From Pectobacterium zantedeschiae (GTDB lineage: Bacteria; Pseudomonadota; Gammaproteobacteria; Enterobacterales; Enterobacteriaceae), in the NCBI RefSeq assembly GCF_004137795.1, contig NZ_NWTM01000002.1:186001-250000 (forward strand): a stretch of 64,000 bases of DNA. The letters are read 5' to 3'. A model generated the notes under the pieces. The model ran no database searches, had not been told where the DNA came from, and saw only the letters and a program-made list of their open reading frames with translations. Position 1 is the first letter of the stretch; the number at the start of each line of letters is the position of its first letter. Shown piece after piece: positions 1 through 8,525 of the stretch. The translations under genes and the position numbers were made by a program.

Positions 1-31
1 TAATCACGCCTCGTTAACTTCCTATATGAGA

Positions 32-62
32 AGCCGTCAGCTAATGCTGGCGGCTTTTTTTT
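32..62 (+). terminator. Rho-independent terminator of the gene upstream of the window
   Basis: A 10-bp stem AGCCGTCAGC / GCTGGCGGCT (one T-G wobble) with a TAAT loop is followed by eight T residues. It must end a plus-strand gene lying left of the window. In E. coli-type order that gene would be the transketolase tkt, but none of its coding sequence can be confirmed here. Confidence 0.88.
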
Positions 63-198
63 ATCTCTAATTTGTCCTGCCGCTCAACATACTTTGTCAG
101 ATCCCCAAGCCCTGCTTTTTTATTTTTATGACGCAGGTCACTCTTCTGGCGTGTGCCAGACGAGAATATTTCTTTTATACGTTAATTCGTTTATGCTA

Positions 199-213
199 GC
201 TGAAGCGTTTCAG
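199..213. promoter_or_regulatory. Cra (FruR) operator upstream of epd
   Basis: GCTGAAGCGTTTCAG contains the perfect palindrome CTGAA-GCGT-TTCAG and fits the Cra operator pattern (GCTGAAnCGnTTCA). It lies about 105 bp before epd. In E. coli the epd-pgk-fbaA region is Cra-controlled, so this site probably ties these enzymes to fructose-1-phosphate signalling. A TATATT hexamer at 264-269 could be the -10 box, but no good -35 box goes with it. Confidence 0.72.
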
Positions 214-318
214 TTGTTGTGTTCGCGGCGTTTCGCCAGGGGTTCTCTGGTGTCTAAGAAGGGTATATTCTATGCGCTAGGTATACCTGCCATGACATAA
301 GGAATCACAAGGAACGCC

Positions 319-1335
319 ATGACGATCCGTATTGCGATAAACGGTTTTGGCCGCATAGGCCGCAGTGTTTTACGTGCGTTGTATGAATCGGGCCGCCGAG
401 CCGAGATTACCGTGGTGGCTATTAACGAGTTGGCGAGCGCGGAAGGTATGGCGCATTTGCTCAAGTACGACTCCAGTCACGGCCGTTTTTCGTGGGATGT
501 TCGTCAAGAGTGCGATCAGCTTTATGTTGGTGATGATTGTATTCGTCTGTTGCATCAGGCAGAGATTCAGCAATTACCCTGGCGAGAACTCGGTGTCGAT
601 ATCGTACTGGATTGCAGTGGTGTCTACGGTAGCCGGGAAGATGGGGAAGCCCATCTGGCGGCAGGTGCGAAGAAAGTGCTGTTTTCTCATCCGGGAACGA
701 CGGATTTGGATGCCACGGTAGTGTTTGGCGTCAATCACGATCGGTTGGAAAGCGGGCATCGGATTGTTTCCAATGCGTCTTGCACAACCAACTGCATTAT
801 TCCGGTGATCAAACTGTTGGATGATGCTTTCGGTATCGAGAATGGTACGGTGACAACGATTCACTCATCGATGAACGATCAACCGGTGATCGATGCTTAT
901 CACCACGATCTGCGGCGCACACGCGCAGCCAGTCAGTCGATCATTCCGGTAGATACTAAACTGTCGGCGGGGATCACCCGTATTTTTCCACAGTTTGTCG
1001 ATCGCTTTGAGGCGATATCGGTGCGAGTACCGACGATTAACGTTACGGCAATTGACCTGAGCGTCAGCGTGAAGAAGGCCGTAAACGTGAATGAAATTAA
1101 TGCACTATTGCAAAAATCAGCGCATGAGTCGTTTCGTGGTATAGTTGATTATACTGAATTGCCATTAGTGTCAGCTGATTTTAACCACGATCCGCACAGT
1201 GCCATTGTCGACGGCACGCAGACAAGGGTCAGTGGTCAGCATCTGATTAAAACATTGGTCTGGTGCGATAACGAATGGGGCTTTGCCAACCGGATGTTGG
1301 ATACAACACGGGCGATGGCGGCCTGCGGTTTCTAG
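319..1335 (+). CDS. epd: D-erythrose-4-phosphate dehydrogenase
   Basis: This cytosolic enzyme oxidises erythrose-4-phosphate to 4-phosphoerythronate with NAD, the first step of the DXP-dependent pyridoxal-5-phosphate route. The protein has 338 residues (E. coli Epd 339). The GAPDH fold is clear: an N-terminal Rossmann motif NGFGRIGR at residues 8-15, the catalytic SCTTN with Cys155, and His182 in TTIHS. Small GAPDH-family differences ([16 protein letters not shown]) and position ahead of pgk favour Epd over GapA. AAGGAA at 309-314 is the ribosome site. It is first in the epd-pgk-fbaA cluster. Confidence 0.95.
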   Translation: MTIRIAINGFGRIGRSVLRALYESGRRAEITVVAINELASAEGMAHLLKYDSSHGRFSWDVRQECDQLYVGDDCIRLLHQAEIQQLPWRELGVDIVLDCSGVYGSREDGEAHLAAGAKKVLFSHPGTTDLDATVVFGVNHDRLESGHRIVSNASCTTNCIIPVIKLLDDAFGIENGTVTTIHSSMNDQPVIDAYHHDLRRTRAASQSIIPVDTKLSAGITRIFPQFVDRFEAISVRVPTINVTAIDLSVSVKKAVNVNEINALLQKSAHESFRGIVDYTELPLVSADFNHDPHSAIVDGTQTRVSGQHLIKTLVWCDNEWGFANRMLDTTRAMAACGF

Positions 1336-1343
1336 TACGACGG

Positions 1344-1362
1344 TAGCGATCAGGGGTCGCTA
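1344..1362 (+). other. Intergenic hairpin between epd and pgk
   Basis: TAGCGA-N7-TCGCTA forms a 6-bp stem nine bases after the epd stop. There is no T tract, so it is more likely a processing or stability element in the epd-pgk transcript than a terminator. Confidence 0.4.
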
Positions 1363-1407
1363 TCTCGCTCAAGCAACTTTAAAAGAGAATCAACAAGAGG
1401 ATTCACC

Positions 1408-2571
1408 ATGTCTGTAATTAAGATGACCGATCTGGATCTGGCTGGTAAACGTGTTCTTATTCGTGCGGATCTGAACGTACCAGTAAAAGAAGGGAAAGTG
1501 ACGTCTGATGCGCGCATCCGTGCCTCTCTGCCGACCATCGAAATCGCTCTGAAACAAGGCGCTCGCGTTATGGTCACTTCCCACCTGGGACGCCCGACCG
1601 AAGGCGAGTACAACGAAGAGTTTTCTTTGCTGCCTGTAGTTGATTACCTGAAAGAGAAACTTTCTTCTCCTGTACGCCTGGCGAAAGACTATCTGGATGG
1701 TGTTGATGTCGCCGAAGGCGAGCTGGTTGTACTGGAAAACGTCCGCTTTAACAAAGGCGAGAAGAAAGACGACGAAGTCCTGTCCAAGAAATACGCGGCA
1801 CTGTGTGATGTGTTCGTGATGGACGCCTTCGGTACGGCACACCGTGCGCAGGCTTCAACTCACGGCGTGGGTAAATTTGCCACTATCGCCTGTGCGGGCC
1901 CACTGCTGTCTGGGGAACTGGAAGCGCTGGGTAAAGCATTGAGCAAACCTGAACGTCCGATGGTTGCCATTGTTGGTGGTTCTAAAGTATCCACGAAACT
2001 GACCGTACTGGATTCCCTGTCTAAAATCGCCGATCAACTGATCGTCGGTGGTGGTATCGCCAACACCTTCGTTGCAGCACAAGGCCACAACGTGGGTAAA
2101 TCCTTGTACGAGGCAGACCTGATTCCTGAAGCGAAAAAGCTGCTGGAAACGTGTGATATTCCTGTACCGAGCGATGTGCGCGTGGCGTCAGAATTCTCTG
2201 AAACTGCAGCTGCAACGCTGAAGTCTGTTACAGCAATTAAAGACGAAGAGCAGATTCTGGATCTGGGTGATGTTTCCGCTGAGCGTCTGGCTGAAATTCT
2301 GAAGAATGCCAAAACCATCCTGTGGAATGGCCCGGTTGGTGTCTTCGAATTCCCGAATTTCCGTAAAGGAACCGAGACCATCGCTCGCGCTATCGCGGAT
2401 AGCGACGCATTCTCTATCGCAGGTGGCGGTGATACGCTGGCTGCGATCGATCTGTTTGGTATTGCAGATAAGATCTCCTACATTTCTACCGGTGGTGGCG
2501 CATTCCTGGAATTTGTTGAAGGGAAAAAACTGCCAGCTGTCGTTATGCTGGAAGAACGCGCCAAGCAGTAA
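1408..2571 (+). CDS. pgk: Phosphoglycerate kinase
   Basis: It transfers phosphate between 1,3-bisphosphoglycerate and ADP in cytosolic glycolysis and gluconeogenesis. Its 387 residues equal the E. coli length. Diagnostic motifs are RADLNVPV at residues 19-26 (3PG binding), HLGRP at 59-63, and the C-terminal nucleotide-binding GGGDT at about 339-343. AGAGGA at 1396-1401 places the ATG firmly. Codon use is strongly biased, as expected for a very abundant enzyme. It lies 72 nt after epd. Confidence 0.98.
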   Translation: MSVIKMTDLDLAGKRVLIRADLNVPVKEGKVTSDARIRASLPTIEIALKQGARVMVTSHLGRPTEGEYNEEFSLLPVVDYLKEKLSSPVRLAKDYLDGVDVAEGELVVLENVRFNKGEKKDDEVLSKKYAALCDVFVMDAFGTAHRAQASTHGVGKFATIACAGPLLSGELEALGKALSKPERPMVAIVGGSKVSTKLTVLDSLSKIADQLIVGGGIANTFVAAQGHNVGKSLYEADLIPEAKKLLETCDIPVPSDVRVASEFSETAAATLKSVTAIKDEEQILDLGDVSAERLAEILKNAKTILWNGPVGVFEFPNFRKGTETIARAIADSDAFSIAGGGDTLAAIDLFGIADKISYISTGGGAFLEFVEGKKLPAVVMLEERAKQ

Positions 2572-2608
2572 TTTAAGGTAAGGGCTGCTTTTCCCCTTTC
2601 CTATGGGT

Positions 2609-2666
2609 GTCTCGACAGGTAGTTATCACAATATCATGTCGGGACAACCTGTCGATGCAACATCGA
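2609..2666 (+). other. Mutually exclusive inverted repeats between pgk and fbaA
   Basis: GTCTCGACA (2609-2617) can pair with TGTCGGGAC (2637-2645, one T-G wobble), while the overlapping TCGACAGGT (2612-2620) can pair perfectly with ACCTGTCGA (2647-2655). TCGATG (2652-2657) can also pair with CATCGA (2661-2666). The first two stems share bases, so only one can form at a time. No T tract follows. The element lies 43-100 nt before the fbaA start. Confidence 0.55.
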
Positions 2667-2708
2667 TTTCTCTAACCCCTCCACGGCCAACGAAACGGGA
2701 CACGTAAC

Positions 2709-3785
2709 ATGTCTAAAATTTTTGATTTCGTAAAACCCGGTGTCATCACTGGTGATGACGTTCAGAAAGTTTTCGCAGTAGCAAAAGAAAACAAATTCGC
2801 TTTGCCAGCAGTGAACTGTGTCGGTACCGACTCAATCAATGCTGTGCTGGAAGCCGCAGCCAAAGTGCGCGCGCCGGTAATCGTTCAGTTCTCTAACGGC
2901 GGCGCAGCATTTACTGCGGGTAAAGGTCTGAAAGCGGAAGGTCAGCAGGCGGCAATTTTGGGTGCGATTTCTGGCGCTCATCATGTTCACCAAATGGCTG
3001 AGCACTACGGTATTCCAGTAATTCTGCACACTGACCACTGTGCGAAAAAATTGCTGCCGTGGATTGATGGCCTGCTGGACGCGGGTGAAAAACACTTTGC
3101 AGCTACCGGCAAACCGCTGTTCTCTTCTCACATGATTGACCTGTCTGAAGAGTCTCTGGAAGAGAACATCGAGATCTGCTCTAAATATTTGGCACGTATG
3201 GCCAAAATCGACATGACCCTGGAAATCGAACTGGGTTGCACCGGTGGTGAAGAAGACGGTGTGGATAACAGCCACATGGATGCTTCTGCTCTGTACACCC
3301 AGCCAGCAGACGTTGACTACGCGTACACCAAACTGAACGCGATCAGCCCACGTTTCACCATCGCGGCCTCTTTCGGTAACGTGCATGGCGTATACAAGCC
3401 AGGCAACGTGAAGCTGACCCCGACCATCCTGCGTGATTCTCAGGAATATGTTTCCAAGAAACATAACCTGCCACACAACAGCCTGGACTTCGTGTTCCAC
3501 GGTGGTTCTGGTTCCAGCGCTCAGGAAATCAAAGATTCTGTTAGCTACGGCGTAGTGAAAATGAATATCGACACCGACACCCAGTGGGCAACGTGGGAAG
3601 GTATTCTGAAATACTACAAAGATAACGAAGCGTATCTGCAAGGCCAATTGGGCAACCCGAAAGGCGAAGATCAGCCGAACAAGAAATACTATGACCCACG
3701 TGTATGGCTGCGTTCCGCTCAGACAAGCATGGTTGCTCGTTTAGAACAGGCTTTCAAAGAACTTAATGCTGTTGACGTGCTCTAA
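2709..3785 (+). CDS. fbaA: Class II fructose-bisphosphate aldolase
   Basis: This zinc-dependent aldolase interconverts fructose-1,6-bisphosphate with dihydroxyacetone phosphate and glyceraldehyde-3-phosphate. It has 358 residues (E. coli 359). Catalytic Asp109 and zinc ligand His110 lie in HTDHC; further metal ligands are Glu174, His226 (NVHG) and His264 (FHGGSG). The EEDGVDNS loop is typical of class IIA enzymes. The ribosome site is weak, while codon use is that of a highly expressed gene. A terminator follows directly, closing the cluster. Confidence 0.98.
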   Translation: MSKIFDFVKPGVITGDDVQKVFAVAKENKFALPAVNCVGTDSINAVLEAAAKVRAPVIVQFSNGGAAFTAGKGLKAEGQQAAILGAISGAHHVHQMAEHYGIPVILHTDHCAKKLLPWIDGLLDAGEKHFAATGKPLFSSHMIDLSEESLEENIEICSKYLARMAKIDMTLEIELGCTGGEEDGVDNSHMDASALYTQPADVDYAYTKLNAISPRFTIAASFGNVHGVYKPGNVKLTPTILRDSQEYVSKKHNLPHNSLDFVFHGGSGSSAQEIKDSVSYGVVKMNIDTDTQWATWEGILKYYKDNEAYLQGQLGNPKGEDQPNKKYYDPRVWLRSAQTSMVARLEQAFKELNAVDVL

Positions 3786-3810
3786 GTAAATGACAGACAT
3801 AGTTTGACGC

Positions 3811-3838
3811 TAAGGCTCCTACGGGAGCCTTAATTTTT
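3811..3838 (+). terminator. Rho-independent terminator after fbaA
   Basis: TAAGGCTCC-TACG-GGAGCCTTA forms a 9-bp stem followed by TTTTT. It starts 25 nt after the fbaA stop codon. Confidence 0.88.
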
Positions 3839-3908
3839 GGGGCCAATGTTGCGGTTTTAGATGCGGACGTTATGCTTTCCCAGTGATTAAGAAAACAGGA
3901 GCTTTTAA

Positions 3909-4760
3909 ATGGAAGAACTTAATACGGGTTTGGATCAGGCAGGGAACTGGTTGGTGACACATCAGAACTTGTTTTTGCAGTATGCCGTGAATATTGTTGC
4001 AGCATTAGTGATCCTTATCGTTGGTCTGTTGATCGCGCGGATCGTCTCCGGCACTATCAATAAGCTGATGATTAAACGTTCTATCGATTCAACCGTGGCA
4101 GATTTCCTGTCTGCGCTGGTTCGCTATGGCATTATCGCGTTCACGTTGATTGCGGTATTGAGCCGGGTTGGTGTACAGACGGCATCGGTGATTGCCGTGC
4201 TGGGTGCGGCTGGCTTGGCTGTTGGCCTGGCATTGCAGGGGTCGCTAGCCAACTTTGCTGCGGGCGTTTTGCTGGTAATTTTCCGGCCTTTCCGTACTGG
4301 CGAATGGGTGGATTTGGGCGGCGTGTCTGGTTCCGTCACTCAGGTACAGATCTTCTCGACGACGCTGCGCACCTCTGACGGCAAAATTATCGTGGTGCCG
4401 AATGGCAAGATCATCGCGGGCAACATCATCAACAGCTCGCGTGAGCCGGATCGCCGTACCGAAATTATTGTCGGCGTGGCTTATGATGCCGATATTGACG
4501 TGGTGAAAAAGCTACTGGGCGATATTGTCGCCGCTGACGATCGTATTCAACATGACAAAGGCGTCACGATCCGCTTGAATGAGATGGCCGCGTCATCGCT
4601 GAATTTTGTGGTGTGGGTATGGACGACTAACGGCAACGCACAGGCGGTGTACTGGGATCTGCTGGAAAGCTTTAAACGTGTGCTTGATGAGCACCGTATT
4701 GGTATTCCTTATCCGCAGATGGATGTGCACCTGCACAAGGTTCAGGAACGCGCTGAATAA
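3909..4760 (+). CDS. mscS: Small-conductance mechanosensitive channel
   Basis: This inner-membrane heptameric channel opens under membrane tension and releases solutes during osmotic downshock. It has 283 residues (E. coli 286). Three N-terminal membrane segments lie at about residues 27-50, 62-85 and 95-128. The third is the Gly/Ala-rich pore helix containing [19 protein letters not shown], followed by the [10 protein letters not shown] linker and the cytoplasmic beta/alpha vestibule. AGGAG at 3897-3901 supports the ATG. In E. coli argO is the next gene; here a 13 kb catabolic insertion intervenes. Confidence 0.96.
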   Translation: MEELNTGLDQAGNWLVTHQNLFLQYAVNIVAALVILIVGLLIARIVSGTINKLMIKRSIDSTVADFLSALVRYGIIAFTLIAVLSRVGVQTASVIAVLGAAGLAVGLALQGSLANFAAGVLLVIFRPFRTGEWVDLGGVSGSVTQVQIFSTTLRTSDGKIIVVPNGKIIAGNIINSSREPDRRTEIIVGVAYDADIDVVKKLLGDIVAADDRIQHDKGVTIRLNEMAASSLNFVVWVWTTNGNAQAVYWDLLESFKRVLDEHRIGIPYPQMDVHLHKVQERAE

Positions 4761-4772
4761 TATGCTGTACCA

Positions 4773-4792
4773 CAGGGGCCGAACGGCCCCTG
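4773..4792. terminator. Stem-loop between convergent mscS and sgbE
   Basis: CAGGGGCC-GAAC-GGCCCCTG is a perfect 8-bp GC-rich stem 12 nt after the mscS stop and 14 nt beyond the sgbE stop. Neither side has a proper T tract, so termination efficiency is uncertain. Confidence 0.6.
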
Positions 4793-4806
4793 ATTGATCC
4801 CTGCTT

Positions 4807-5508
4807 CTACTGTCCGTAATAGGCGTCTTTCCCATGCTTACGCAGGTAGTGCTTATCCAGCAGAACTTGCTGCATAGTGGTAATACCTGGCGTTAACTGG
4901 CGTGAAAAAATTCCCATATAGGCTATCTCTTCCAACACCACCGCATTATGCACTGCATTGTGTGCGTCTTTGCCCCAGGCGAATGGGCCGTGTGCATTGA
5001 CCAACACGGCAGGGATGTCTGTCGGGCTGATACCGCGCTTGCGGAACGTTTCTATAATAACGTTGCCTGTTTCCTGCTCATAGTGCTGCGCAATTTCGTC
5101 CTGTGTCATCAATCGCGTGCAGGGGATGGTTCCGTAGAAATAGTCTGCATGCGTGGTGCCCCAGGCGGGGAGATCCAGCCCCGCCTGGGCCCAGATGGTT
5201 GCGTGGCGCGAGTGCGTATGGACGATACCGCCTATTTCGGTAAAAGCACGGTATAACGCCAGATGCGTCGCCGTATCTGAAGAGGGTTTTTTGTTACCTT
5301 CGAGGATCTGTCCAGAGGCAAGATCGACCACGACCATATCCTCTACGCCCATATGTTCGTACTCCACGCCTGATGGTTTGATGACCACCAGACCGCGGTC
5401 GCGATCTACGACGCTGACGTTACCCCAGGTGAAAGTCACCAGGTGGTGACGCGGTAAATCCAGATTCGCTTCCAGAACCTGTTGCTTAAGTTGTTGTAAC
5501 GTTAGCAT
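4807..5508 (-). CDS. sgbE: L-ribulose-5-phosphate 4-epimerase
   Basis: It converts L-ribulose-5-phosphate to D-xylulose-5-phosphate, the last step that feeds this pathway into the pentose-phosphate cycle. It has 233 residues of the class II aldolase/adducin family. Motifs are WGNVS at 28-32, KPSSDT at 74-79, and the zinc ligands His97, His99 (HTHSRHAT) and His173 (NAHGPFAWG); the C terminus is DAYYGQ. AraD, UlaF and SgbE are paralogues with the same reaction. The surrounding yia genes decide for SgbE. Its start overlaps the sgbU stop by 7 nt, indicating translational coupling. It ends the operon. Confidence 0.9.
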   Translation of the reverse strand: MLTLQQLKQQVLEANLDLPRHHLVTFTWGNVSVVDRDRGLVVIKPSGVEYEHMGVEDMVVVDLASGQILEGNKKPSSDTATHLALYRAFTEIGGIVHTHSRHATIWAQAGLDLPAWGTTHADYFYGTIPCTRLMTQDEIAQHYEQETGNVIIETFRKRGISPTDIPAVLVNAHGPFAWGKDAHNAVHNAVVLEEIAYMGIFSRQLTPGITTMQQVLLDKHYLRKHGKDAYYGQ

Positions 5509-6362
5509 GGCATTCCCCCTTGTTGCATTTTTTGCTCGATCCAGCGGCGCGCCTGAACGATCTCAGCGACCGGTTCATCAGCCTTCTCCGTCCACATTTC
5601 AATCAGGAAAGCGCCACGATAGTTGAGTGCTTTCAACGTGCTAAAAACGGAAACAAAATCCACACAGCCCTCGCCGAATGGTACGTCGCGGAACTGTCCG
5701 GGTGAGGTTGCAGTAACCGCTAAGGTGTCTTTCAGATGGATAGCGGCGATGCGATCGATACCCAGTTGCAATTCTTGCGTGACATTGTTGCCCCAGGCAC
5801 TGAGGTTGCCGACGTCTGGGTAGACGGTAAACCACGGTGAAGCCAGGCAGGTATCCCAGGCTTTCCACTTACTGATAGAGTTCATAAAAGCGGTGTCCAT
5901 GATCTCCACGGACAGCATCACCTGTGCGGCGGCGGCGCGTTCCACCGCCCATTGCATACCTTCGGTAAAGCGTGCAAGCGTGCCTTCATCCTGCTGCTCG
6001 TAATAGACGTCATATCCAGCTAACTGAATGGTGCGGATACCCACGTCTTTGGCTAGCTGAATGGCCTGCTCCATGATCGTAAAGGCACGTTGACGCAGTG
6101 CATCATCATGGCTGCCGAACGGAAAACGCCGATGCCCGGATAAGCACATCGAAGGGATACGAATGCCGGTTTCCAGCATCGCGTTAACCAGCGAAAGCCG
6201 CTGTTCCTTACTCCATAACAGGCGTGCCAGACGTTCATCGCTTTCGTCTATCGACATTTCAACAAAGTCAAAACCACAGGCTTTTGCTAGCGCTAAGCGC
6301 TCTGGCCAGGTCAGGTGTTTCGGCAGAGCTTTTTCATAAATACCTAATGGGTGTTGGCGCAT
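5502..6362 (-). CDS. sgbU: L-xylulose-5-phosphate 3-epimerase
   Basis: It converts L-xylulose-5-phosphate to L-ribulose-5-phosphate. It is a TIM-barrel sugar epimerase of 286 residues. Putative metal ligands by family comparison are Glu153 (SVEIMD), Asp183 (YPDVGN), His209 (IHLKD) and Glu255 (IEMW). The ATG at 6362 is preferred because GGAGG (6374-6370) stands seven bases before it and the product then starts [13 protein letters not shown], as in SgbU/UlaE. A longer frame from 6386 would overlap sgbH. Wording around residues 160-190 and the C terminus resembles E. coli SgbU more than UlaE. Confidence 0.9.
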   Translation of the reverse strand: MRQHPLGIYEKALPKHLTWPERLALAKACGFDFVEMSIDESDERLARLLWSKEQRLSLVNAMLETGIRIPSMCLSGHRRFPFGSHDDALRQRAFTIMEQAIQLAKDVGIRTIQLAGYDVYYEQQDEGTLARFTEGMQWAVERAAAAQVMLSVEIMDTAFMNSISKWKAWDTCLASPWFTVYPDVGNLSAWGNNVTQELQLGIDRIAAIHLKDTLAVTATSPGQFRDVPFGEGCVDFVSVFSTLKALNYRGAFLIEMWTEKADEPVAEIVQARRWIEQKMQQGGMPC

Positions 6363-6363
6363 A

Positions 6364-7020
6364 TTAAGGCCTCCAGATGGCGTCAACGGCGGCGCGAAAT
6401 TGGCGAGCCGAGTTTACTGGGTCAGGTGCATCCGCCAGCGCTCGTCCGGCAATGAATGCCGTGACGGCGATATCGCTGAATAGCGGTAGATCTGAGGGGG
6501 TAATTCCTCCGGTAATAGAGAGCTCGATGCCGAGGTCAGAAAGGGCTTTCATCGTGTCCAGATCCTGCTTGCCCCAGGTTTGGCCACTGGCCTGCGCATC
6601 GCGGCCACGGTGGTAAATCGCTTGTTTGATGCCCAGTGCGCGCCACGCTTTGGCATCTTCCAGCGTCCAGCGACCGAATAGCTCAATCTGGATCTCTCCC
6701 CGATGACGATCTGCCACTTCCAGTGCGCTGGCCATCGTGGGCAACGGCGCGGCGCAGATCACGGTCATCCAGTTTGCGCCGTGGGAAAAGGCTTGCTCTG
6801 CCAGCGTGGCGCCCGCGTCAGCGACTTTCAGATCGGCTACCAGCACATGGTGAGGGCAGCGCTCACGCAATTGGCTGACGCTCTGGATACCTGCGCTGAT
6901 ACACAAAATGGTGCCCGCTTCGATGATGTCGACGTAGGGGTGGAGCAGTTCCACAGTGGTGAGTGCGGCATCCAGTCGGGTGTGGTCGAGCGCCAGTTGC
7001 AGGCGGGGTTGCGTTGTCAT
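6364..7020 (-). CDS. sgbH: 3-keto-L-gulonate-6-phosphate decarboxylase
   Basis: It decarboxylates 3-keto-L-gulonate-6-phosphate to L-xylulose-5-phosphate. It belongs to the orotidine-5'-phosphate decarboxylase suprafamily; 218 residues. Active-site positions are visible: Asp12 (LALDH), Glu34 (EAGT), and Asp63, Lys65, Asp68 in DLKVADAG. The [12 protein letters not shown] and ITGGI segments near the C terminus are family signatures. Its ATG overlaps the lyxK stop (ATGA), and sgbU starts 1 nt after it, so lyxK-sgbH-sgbU are translationally linked. The name UlaD is the alternative for this family. Confidence 0.92.
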   Translation of the reverse strand: MTTQPRLQLALDHTRLDAALTTVELLHPYVDIIEAGTILCISAGIQSVSQLRERCPHHVLVADLKVADAGATLAEQAFSHGANWMTVICAAPLPTMASALEVADRHRGEIQIELFGRWTLEDAKAWRALGIKQAIYHRGRDAQASGQTWGKQDLDTMKALSDLGIELSITGGITPSDLPLFSDIAVTAFIAGRALADAPDPVNSARQFRAAVDAIWRP

Positions 7021-8525
7021 GGTTTCTCCTTACCGGCGGGTTGCAGCGCTTTTAACGCGTCGACGAGCGCCTGATAGTGTTGGTATTTTTTGTCGTAGGC
7101 CGTGCGAGCGTGTTCATCTGGGGTAAGGCGGGTAATCCGTGGTGAGAGTGCTCGCTGAGCGGCGGTGACATCGCTAAAAGCACCGCTGCCGACCATCGCC
7201 GCCATCGCTGCACCCAGACAGCCGGTTTCTTCTACCTGTGGAAGTTCGACAGGCAGGCCGCTGACGTCCGCAAACATCTGCATCCAGGGAACCGACTTGG
7301 CAGGGCCGCCGGTGATGCGCAACGCGTCCACGTGAGGGAAACGCTGACGCATACGATTCAGGTGCGCCATGTGGCTGAACACCACGCCTTCGTAAATGGC
7401 CTGAACAAGATGCTCGCGTCGGTGGAACGCTTGCAGGCCGTAGAAGTTGGCACTGAGCCCTAACCCGGCATTGGAACCATACAAGAACGGAACAAATAGC
7501 AGGGTGCTGGCTGCTTTAGGCAGATCCGAAACCCAGCAGTTGAGCTGGGCATAATCGACCCCTAAACCGTCACTCAGTCCCCATTGTTGGCAGAACCATT
7601 CAAGATTGGCAGCAGACGTCGGGCTGGCTTCATGCACGATGTAGCGTCCTGCTTCCGCATGGCGGCCATAAACGAAGGGATGGTCGTAGCCATCGGCGAG
7701 GGTGTCGGTGATGCCGCTGGTGACAGACCATGTTCCCATCACGGCATTGAGTCGAGTCTCGTCCTGAAGGCCTGCGCACAGGGCGGTGGAAACCACGTCG
7801 AATAGCCCACCGACGACGGGGGTTCCCGCCCGCAGCCCGGTTAGCTGTGCCGCTTCTGGAGTAATACGGCCTGCGATATCCGTAGAGCCGATGATCGGCG
7901 GTAAGGCGCTGATGATTTCCGCGATCCCGAGCTGTTCTGCTAGTGCTGGATCGTAGCGGCCTGTGTCCATGTTGTAGAGGTTGGATTCGGAGATATTGGT
8001 TTCTTCACAAGCCCGTTCTCCGGTCAGGCAGAAACGCAGGTAGTCGTGTGCCATGAAGAGCGTACCGATTTGCGCATAGCGTGTTGGCTGGTGGTCTTTG
8101 AGCCACCGCAGTAGCGAAACCGGATGACCTGTCCACAGCGTCTGACGGGTCTGAGGATAAAGCACTTGTGGTATTCCCGCCTGCTGCCATGCCAGAACCT
8201 GTTCACGCGCCCGCTGATCGGACGACAGCATCGCATTGCCTAGCGGCTGGTCATGCTTATCCAGCAGAAATAGCCCTTTGCCCTGCGCAGAGATCCCAAT
8301 GCCGGAAAGAGCGCTGGCGGGGATCGCCGTTTTGTCCAACAGTTCACGAATCACCTCAGCAGCGGTCTGCCACAGGCTGTGCATATCGCGCTCTGCCCAA
8401 CCGGGTTGCGGTGTGGTAATCGGCAGGTTGCGGCGTGCGATGCCGTACTCTGTTCCGGTGACGTCATAGATCCCGGCTTTGATAAAGGTGCCGCCGCAGT
8501 CGAGCCCCAGAAAATAGTCCGTCAT
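7017..8525 (-). CDS. lyxK: L-xylulose / 3-keto-L-gulonate kinase (FGGY family)
   Basis: A carbohydrate kinase of 502 residues (E. coli LyxK 498). The N-terminal phosphate loop GLDCGGTFIKAG is at about residues 7-18, and the catalytic base is Asp243 in GGLFDVV. Segments such as ISAQGKGLFLLDK, RQTLWTGHPVSLLRWLK and NISESNLYNM are close to E. coli LyxK. In this pathway it should phosphorylate 3-keto-L-gulonate, the product of YiaK, to the substrate of SgbH. Start and stop overlap both neighbours by 4 nt (ATGA). Confidence 0.92.
   Translation of the reverse strand: MTDYFLGLDCGGTFIKAGIYDVTGTEYGIARRNLPITTPQPGWAERDMHSLWQTAAEVIRELLDKTAIPASALSGIGISAQGKGLFLLDKHDQPLGNAMLSSDQRAREQVLAWQQAGIPQVLYPQTRQTLWTGHPVSLLRWLKDHQPTRYAQIGTLFMAHDYLRFCLTGERACEETNISESNLYNMDTGRYDPALAEQLGIAEIISALPPIIGSTDIAGRITPEAAQLTGLRAGTPVVGGLFDVVSTALCAGLQDETRLNAVMGTWSVTSGITDTLADGYDHPFVYGRHAEAGRYIVHEASPTSAANLEWFCQQWGLSDGLGVDYAQLNCWVSDLPKAASTLLFVPFLYGSNAGLGLSANFYGLQAFHRREHLVQAIYEGVVFSHMAHLNRMRQRFPHVDALRITGGPAKSVPWMQMFADVSGLPVELPQVEETGCLGAAMAAMVGSGAFSDVTAAQRALSPRITRLTPDEHARTAYDKKYQHYQALVDALKALQPAGKEKP

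Noticed and set aside
94-300. Open frame of 68 codons before epd
   Set aside because: It runs through the epd regulatory region, including the Cra palindrome, has no ribosome site and no recognisable motif.
2832-3647. Long minus-strand frame inside fbaA (271 codons)
   Set aside because: It is antisense to a certain gene with strong codon bias; such shadows are common in highly biased genes. No ribosome site or known domain.
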